Assembly (NCBI GenBank): GCA_902798605.1 | Contig: CADBXH010000119.1 | Span: forward strand, 1-8,632 | Direction: 5' to 3' | From: an uncultured Ruminococcus sp. | GTDB lineage: Bacteria; Bacillota_A; Clostridia; Oscillospirales; Acutalibacteraceae | Length of the DNA stretch: 8,632 bases | Shown: in pieces, positions 5,986 to 8,632 of the stretch | Position numbering within the stretch: the first letter of the stretch is position 1 | How the letters are laid out: each line of letters starts with the position of its first letter | Position numbers and translations under genes: made by a program | The notes under the pieces: model-generated | What the model saw: the letters and a program-made list of their open reading frames with translations, nothing else | What the model was told of the DNA's origin: nothing | Databases searched by the model: none

Positions 5986-7362
5986 TTAGTACTTCACTTT
6001 TTCCGCAATGTACGCGCTGAGTTCGTCTATCTTTACTCGCTCCTGCTGCATTGTGTCGCGGTCGCGGACTGTTACGCAGCCGTCCTCGATTGAGTCAAAG
6101 TCATAGGTAACGCAGAACGGTGTGCCGATCTCGTCCTGGCGGCGGTAACGCTTGCCGATCGAGCCGGTCTCGTCATAATCGACCATAAAGTCCTTTGAAA
6201 GCATCTCATAAACCTCGGTCGCCTTGTCGCCGAGCTTCTTTGAGAGCGGGAGCACCGCTGCCTTGAACGGAGCCAACGCAGGGTGGAAGCGCATTACAAC
6301 GCGCGAATCCTTCTCGTCGATCTGCTCCTCGTCATAAGCCTCGACAACGATCGAGAGGAAAAGTCTCTCTACGCCGAGCGAGGGCTCGATAACATAGGGG
6401 ATATATCTCTCATTCGTGGTCGGGTCAAAGTAATCGAGATCCTTGCCGCAGGTCTTGCTGTGCTGGGTTAGGTCGTAGTCGGTTCTGTCGGCAACGCCCC
6501 AAAGCTCGCCCCAGCCAAAGGGGAAGAGGTACTCAAAGTCGGTGGTCGCTTTGGAGTAGAAACATAGCTCCTCCTTGTCGTGGTCGCGAAGTCTGAGATT
6601 CTCCTCCTTGATGCCAAGCGAATAGAGGAAGTCGCGGCAGAAGCTTCTCCAGTAATCAAACCACTCAAGGTCTGTGCCGGGCTTGCAGAAGAACTCGAGC
6701 TCCATCTGCTCAAATTCGCGCACGCGGAAGATAAAGTTACCGGGTGTGATCTCGTTTCTGAACGATTTACCGATCTGCGCAACGCCGAAGGGAACCTTTT
6801 TGCGTGTAGTTCTCTGGATGTTCTGGAAGTTTACAAAAATACCCTGCGCGGTCTCGGGGCGGAGGTAAAGCTCATTTTTAGTGTCCTCGGTAACGCCCTG
6901 AAAGGTCTTGAACATAAGGTTGAACTGGCGGATGTCGGTAAAGTTGTGCTTTCCGCAGTTGGGGCAGGGTATCTGCTTTTCATTAATATAGTCGCTGAGC
7001 TGCTCGTTGCTCCAGCCCGCAACATTTGTGCCGTCAAAGTCCTCGATCAGGTTGTCGGCACGATGGCGGGTCTTACACTCCTTGCAGTCCATAAGCGGGT
7101 CAGAGAATCCGCCCAAGTGACCCGACGCCACCCATGTCTGGGGGTTCATCAGGATAGCGGAGTCAAGACCAACGTTGTATTTGTTTTCCTGAACAAACTT
7201 TTTGAGCCAAGCGTTTTTGATATTGTTCTTGAGCGCCATGCCGAGCGGGCCGTAATCCCATGTATTCGCAAGGCCTCCGTAGATTTCGGAGCCGGGGTAT
7301 ACAAAGCCTCTGCCCTTGCAGAGCGCTACGATTTTTTCCATTGTTTTTTTGGTGTTCTCCAT
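5986..7362 (-). CDS. glyQS: Glycine--tRNA ligase, dimeric (alpha2) type
   Basis: This class II synthetase charges tRNA(Gly) with glycine in the cytoplasm; it is the single-chain type, unrelated to the alpha2beta2 GlyQ/GlyS enzyme. The 458 residues match the usual ~460. Seen in order: [12 protein letters not shown] (19-30) and WDYGPLG (35-41), two CxxC pairs (C93/C96 and C133/C136) in the insertion where many homologues bind zinc, [14 protein letters not shown] (166-179), motif 2 [25 protein letters not shown] (201-225), motif 3 [10 protein letters not shown] (325-334), and a C-terminal anticodon-binding domain (about 365-458) with [18 protein letters not shown] (400-417). The frame stays open to a TTG at 7395, but I place the start at the ATG at 7362: GAGG lies 7 nt upstream, and the promoter at 7401-7429 predicts transcription starting near 7394, which excludes the TTG. 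No T-box leader is present. Confidence 0.97.
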   Translation of the reverse strand: MENTKKTMEKIVALCKGRGFVYPGSEIYGGLANTWDYGPLGMALKNNIKNAWLKKFVQENKYNVGLDSAILMNPQTWVASGHLGGFSDPLMDCKECKTRHRADNLIEDFDGTNVAGWSNEQLSDYINEKQIPCPNCGKHNFTDIRQFNLMFKTFQGVTEDTKNELYLRPETAQGIFVNFQNIQRTTRKKVPFGVAQIGKSFRNEITPGNFIFRVREFEQMELEFFCKPGTDLEWFDYWRSFCRDFLYSLGIKEENLRLRDHDKEELCFYSKATTDFEYLFPFGWGELWGVADRTDYDLTQHSKTCGKDLDYFDPTTNERYIPYVIEPSLGVERLFLSIVVEAYDEEQIDEKDSRVVMRFHPALAPFKAAVLPLSKKLGDKATEVYEMLSKDFMVDYDETGSIGKRYRRQDEIGTPFCVTYDFDSIEDGCVTVRDRDTMQQERVKIDELSAYIAEKVKY

Positions 7363-7400
7363 AAAACCGCCTCGTTTCTTTAAATTAGTATACAATAGAA

Positions 7401-7429
7401 ATTTTACAATTAAAACGGCTTATTGTCAA
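7401..7429 (-). promoter_or_regulatory. Strong promoter of the glycyl-tRNA synthetase gene
   Basis: On the minus strand a perfect TTGACA (7429-7424) and TAAAAT (7406-7401) are exactly 17 bp apart, a near-consensus sigma-A promoter. The predicted start near 7394 gives a leader of about 32 nt. That is too short for a T-box riboswitch, and it fixes the translation start at 7362. Confidence 0.8.
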
Positions 7430-7500
7430 GCGTTACTTGATCTTTGGGCAATTTGACGGCATATAGTTAAAATTTCACACCAAAAATTCTAAAAAAAGAC

Positions 7501-7529
7501 TTGCAATACTTAAACTTTTGATATATAAT
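7501..7529 (+). promoter_or_regulatory. Promoter of the secreted EPTTE-repeat protein
   Basis: TTGCAA (7501-7506) and a perfect TATAAT (7524-7529) are 17 bp apart. The predicted start near 7536 would place a small hairpin, ACTCA-aaata-TGAGT (7536-7550), at the very 5' end of the mRNA, where such stems can slow decay. The leader is about 42 nt and ends in a strong ribosome site, AAGGAGG (7561-7567). Confidence 0.65.
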
Positions 7530-7577
7530 GTAATTACTCAAAATATGAGTTATTTTAAAAAAGGAGGACTATTCAAA

Positions 7578-8632
7578 ATGAAAAAGTCAACAAAGCTCAT
7601 CAGCTTGCTGCTTTCAGCGATGTTTGTGATTTCTACATTTACAGGAATCGCTATTATCCCCGCAAGCGCGGCAGATGGTGAGCAAAGAGTTTACTTCCGT
7701 TTTCCTGATGAAAGCGTGTGGACGCACGAAGGCTTAAAAATTACCGCGAGAACCGGTAAAGCCAACGTTTATTGCTACGCCTACGCTATCTACGGCAACA
7801 GCCACAAGTATTCATTAGGTTGGAAGACAAGAACAACACAGTGTGATGCAGAAGCCGAAGGCGGCGCTATCACAGACGCTACGTTGTTCTCGTTCAACCT
7901 TGCCAGCCAGCAGGACGGAATCGAAGAAGGCGCTGATTACGGTATCATCTTCTCGACAGCGGCTGCCGGTCAGAACCAGACCTGCGACCTTAACCTGTCT
8001 ACCGAGTGTATCGGCGACACAGTAATCGTTACACCGTTTGAAGGACAGGTTGACCGTGAGAACGCGGCTGACTCGAACAAGAGAGACCACTATGCTGCTT
8101 GGTTGAATCACGACGATCCTTACGGACCGAAAGCTACTATCTCTTCGCTCGGCGCTCTTATGCCCGGTTACTTCCCGGCAAACCAGCCCCACCAGCAGCA
8201 GCTTTCAAATGCTCTCAAGCAGTACCTGACAAACCCCGTAAATAACCCGTACTTCCAGTACGACAACAACATGGTTCTTTGCGAGGCTCTCCAGGTAACA
8301 CCTCAGCAGGTTTACGATCAGTATTTAGCTGATAACGCGGACATTATTGCTGAAGGCGAAGCAAGCGACTATCCCGAAGGCGAGACAGAGGCTAAGGTTC
8401 CCTGCGCGTTCTACCGCTACATGGGCGAGAACGATCAGGGTCAGATCGTTGAGAAGAAGCTCGCTGTTCCCGCATATGTAAGAGAAGTTCTCGGACTTAC
8501 CGACGAGCCCACAACAGAGGAGCCCACAACAGAAGAGCCCACAACAGAGGAGCCCACAACAGAGGAGCCCACAACAGAGGAGCCCACAACAGAGGAGCCC
8601 ACAACAGAGGAGCCCACAACAGAGGAGCCCAC
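7578..8632 (+). CDS. Secreted protein with EPTTE repeat region, 3' end outside the window
   Basis: The open frame runs from the ATG at 7578 to the window edge without a stop (351 complete codons). Residues 1-31 are a classic signal peptide: KK near the start, a hydrophobic core (about 8-27) and an A-S-A cleavage site before A32. Residues 35-152 are rich in beta-type sequence with aromatic patches (VYCYAYAIYG, 64-73) and the segment YGIIFSTAAAGQNQTCDL (121-138), faintly like the end of a starch-binding CBM25/26 module. Residues 160-305 are hydrophilic and unrecognised (YAAWLNHDDPYGP, 172-184; ALKQYLTNP, 212-220). From E310 a Glu-Pro-Thr-Thr-Glu repeat begins, probably a linker to an unseen C-terminal module. 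Six cysteines lie in the mature part. AAGGAGG (7561-7567) supports the start. Function is unknown; an extracellular carbohydrate-binding or cell-surface role is inference. Confidence 0.85.
   Translation, partial: MKKSTKLISLLLSAMFVISTFTGIAIIPASAADGEQRVYFRFPDESVWTHEGLKITARTGKANVYCYAYAIYGNSHKYSLGWKTRTTQCDAEAEGGAITDATLFSFNLASQQDGIEEGADYGIIFSTAAAGQNQTCDLNLSTECIGDTVIVTPFEGQVDRENAADSNKRDHYAAWLNHDDPYGPKATISSLGALMPGYFPANQPHQQQLSNALKQYLTNPVNNPYFQYDNNMVLCEALQVTPQQVYDQYLADNADIIAEGEASDYPEGETEAKVPCAFYRYMGENDQGQIVEKKLAVPAYVREVLGLTDEPTTEEPTTEEPTTEEPTTEEPTTEEPTTEEPTTEEPTTEEP
8505..8632 (+). repeat. 15-bp tandem repeat encoding EPTTE
   Basis: Eight full units of GAGCCCACAACAGAG plus an 8-base partial unit run to the window edge. 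They are identical except that the second unit ends in GAA instead of GAG. The unit length is a multiple of three, so copy changes keep the frame. The encoded segment is acidic, Pro/Thr-rich and likely extended. The total copy number cannot be seen. Confidence 0.95.

Noticed and set aside
6580..7383. 267-codon plus-strand frame
   Set aside because: It is the antisense shadow of the glycyl-tRNA synthetase gene, whose motifs are intact.
7363..7395. Longer glycyl-tRNA synthetase starting at TTG 7395
   Set aside because: The predicted transcript starts near 7394, there is no ribosome site for it, and the extra 11 residues do not belong to the family.
8441..8632. Minus-strand frame with VGSSV repeats
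   Set aside because: It is only the antisense reading of the EPTTE-coding tandem repeat.

Overview
The window looks like chromosomal DNA from a low-to-moderate GC, Gram-positive gut or rumen anaerobe of the Clostridia, most like Ruminococcus and relatives. The basis is the strong AGGAGG-type ribosome sites, the dimeric-type glycyl-tRNA synthetase, a TmcAL (YlbM) homologue, a DUF378 protein, GlgB of the Firmicutes type, and a secreted protein with the Glu-Pro-Thr-Thr-Glu linker often seen in secreted Ruminococcus proteins. This placement comes from reading the sequence, not from a database search.

Layout. Positions 1-350 hold no credible gene. They contain a nest of short repeats: two copies of a ~91-bp palindromic element flanking a tandem pair of 34-bp hairpin units and a tandem pair of 17-bp units. 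A good promoter (380-408) then drives a small zinc-ribbon membrane protein (444-821), followed by a DUF378 membrane protein (905-1141). A hairpin terminator shared with the convergent acetate kinase gene ackA (minus strand, 1201-2409) comes next. Divergent from ackA is tmcAL (2571-3719), the tRNA(Met) cytidine acetate ligase. Their 161-bp spacer carries one plausible promoter in each direction and an 8-bp inverted repeat. Glycogen branching enzyme glgB (3884-5802) follows with its own promoter and a GNRA-capped terminator. It is broken by an internal deletion of roughly 115 bp that also shifts the frame. Convergent to it is glyQS/glyS (minus strand, 5986-7362), with a near-consensus promoter, a very short leader and no T-box. 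Divergent from glyS, a secreted protein starts at 7578. It has a signal peptide, a possible carbohydrate-binding-like region and an EPTTE tandem repeat, and it runs off the right edge.

How the genes relate. Most are single-gene units with their own promoters, so the window is not one pathway operon. The clearest functional link is ackA with tmcAL: acetate kinase interconverts acetyl phosphate and ADP with acetate and ATP, and TmcAL consumes acetate and ATP to acetylate the wobble cytidine of elongator tRNA(Met). GlgB belongs to glycogen synthesis but has no glg neighbours here. I see no defence system, prophage, insertion sequence or CRISPR array. The most notable points are the broken glgB with its basic, AT-hook-like tail, the unidentified secreted repeat protein, the shared ackA/tmcAL control region and the repeat cluster at the left edge.
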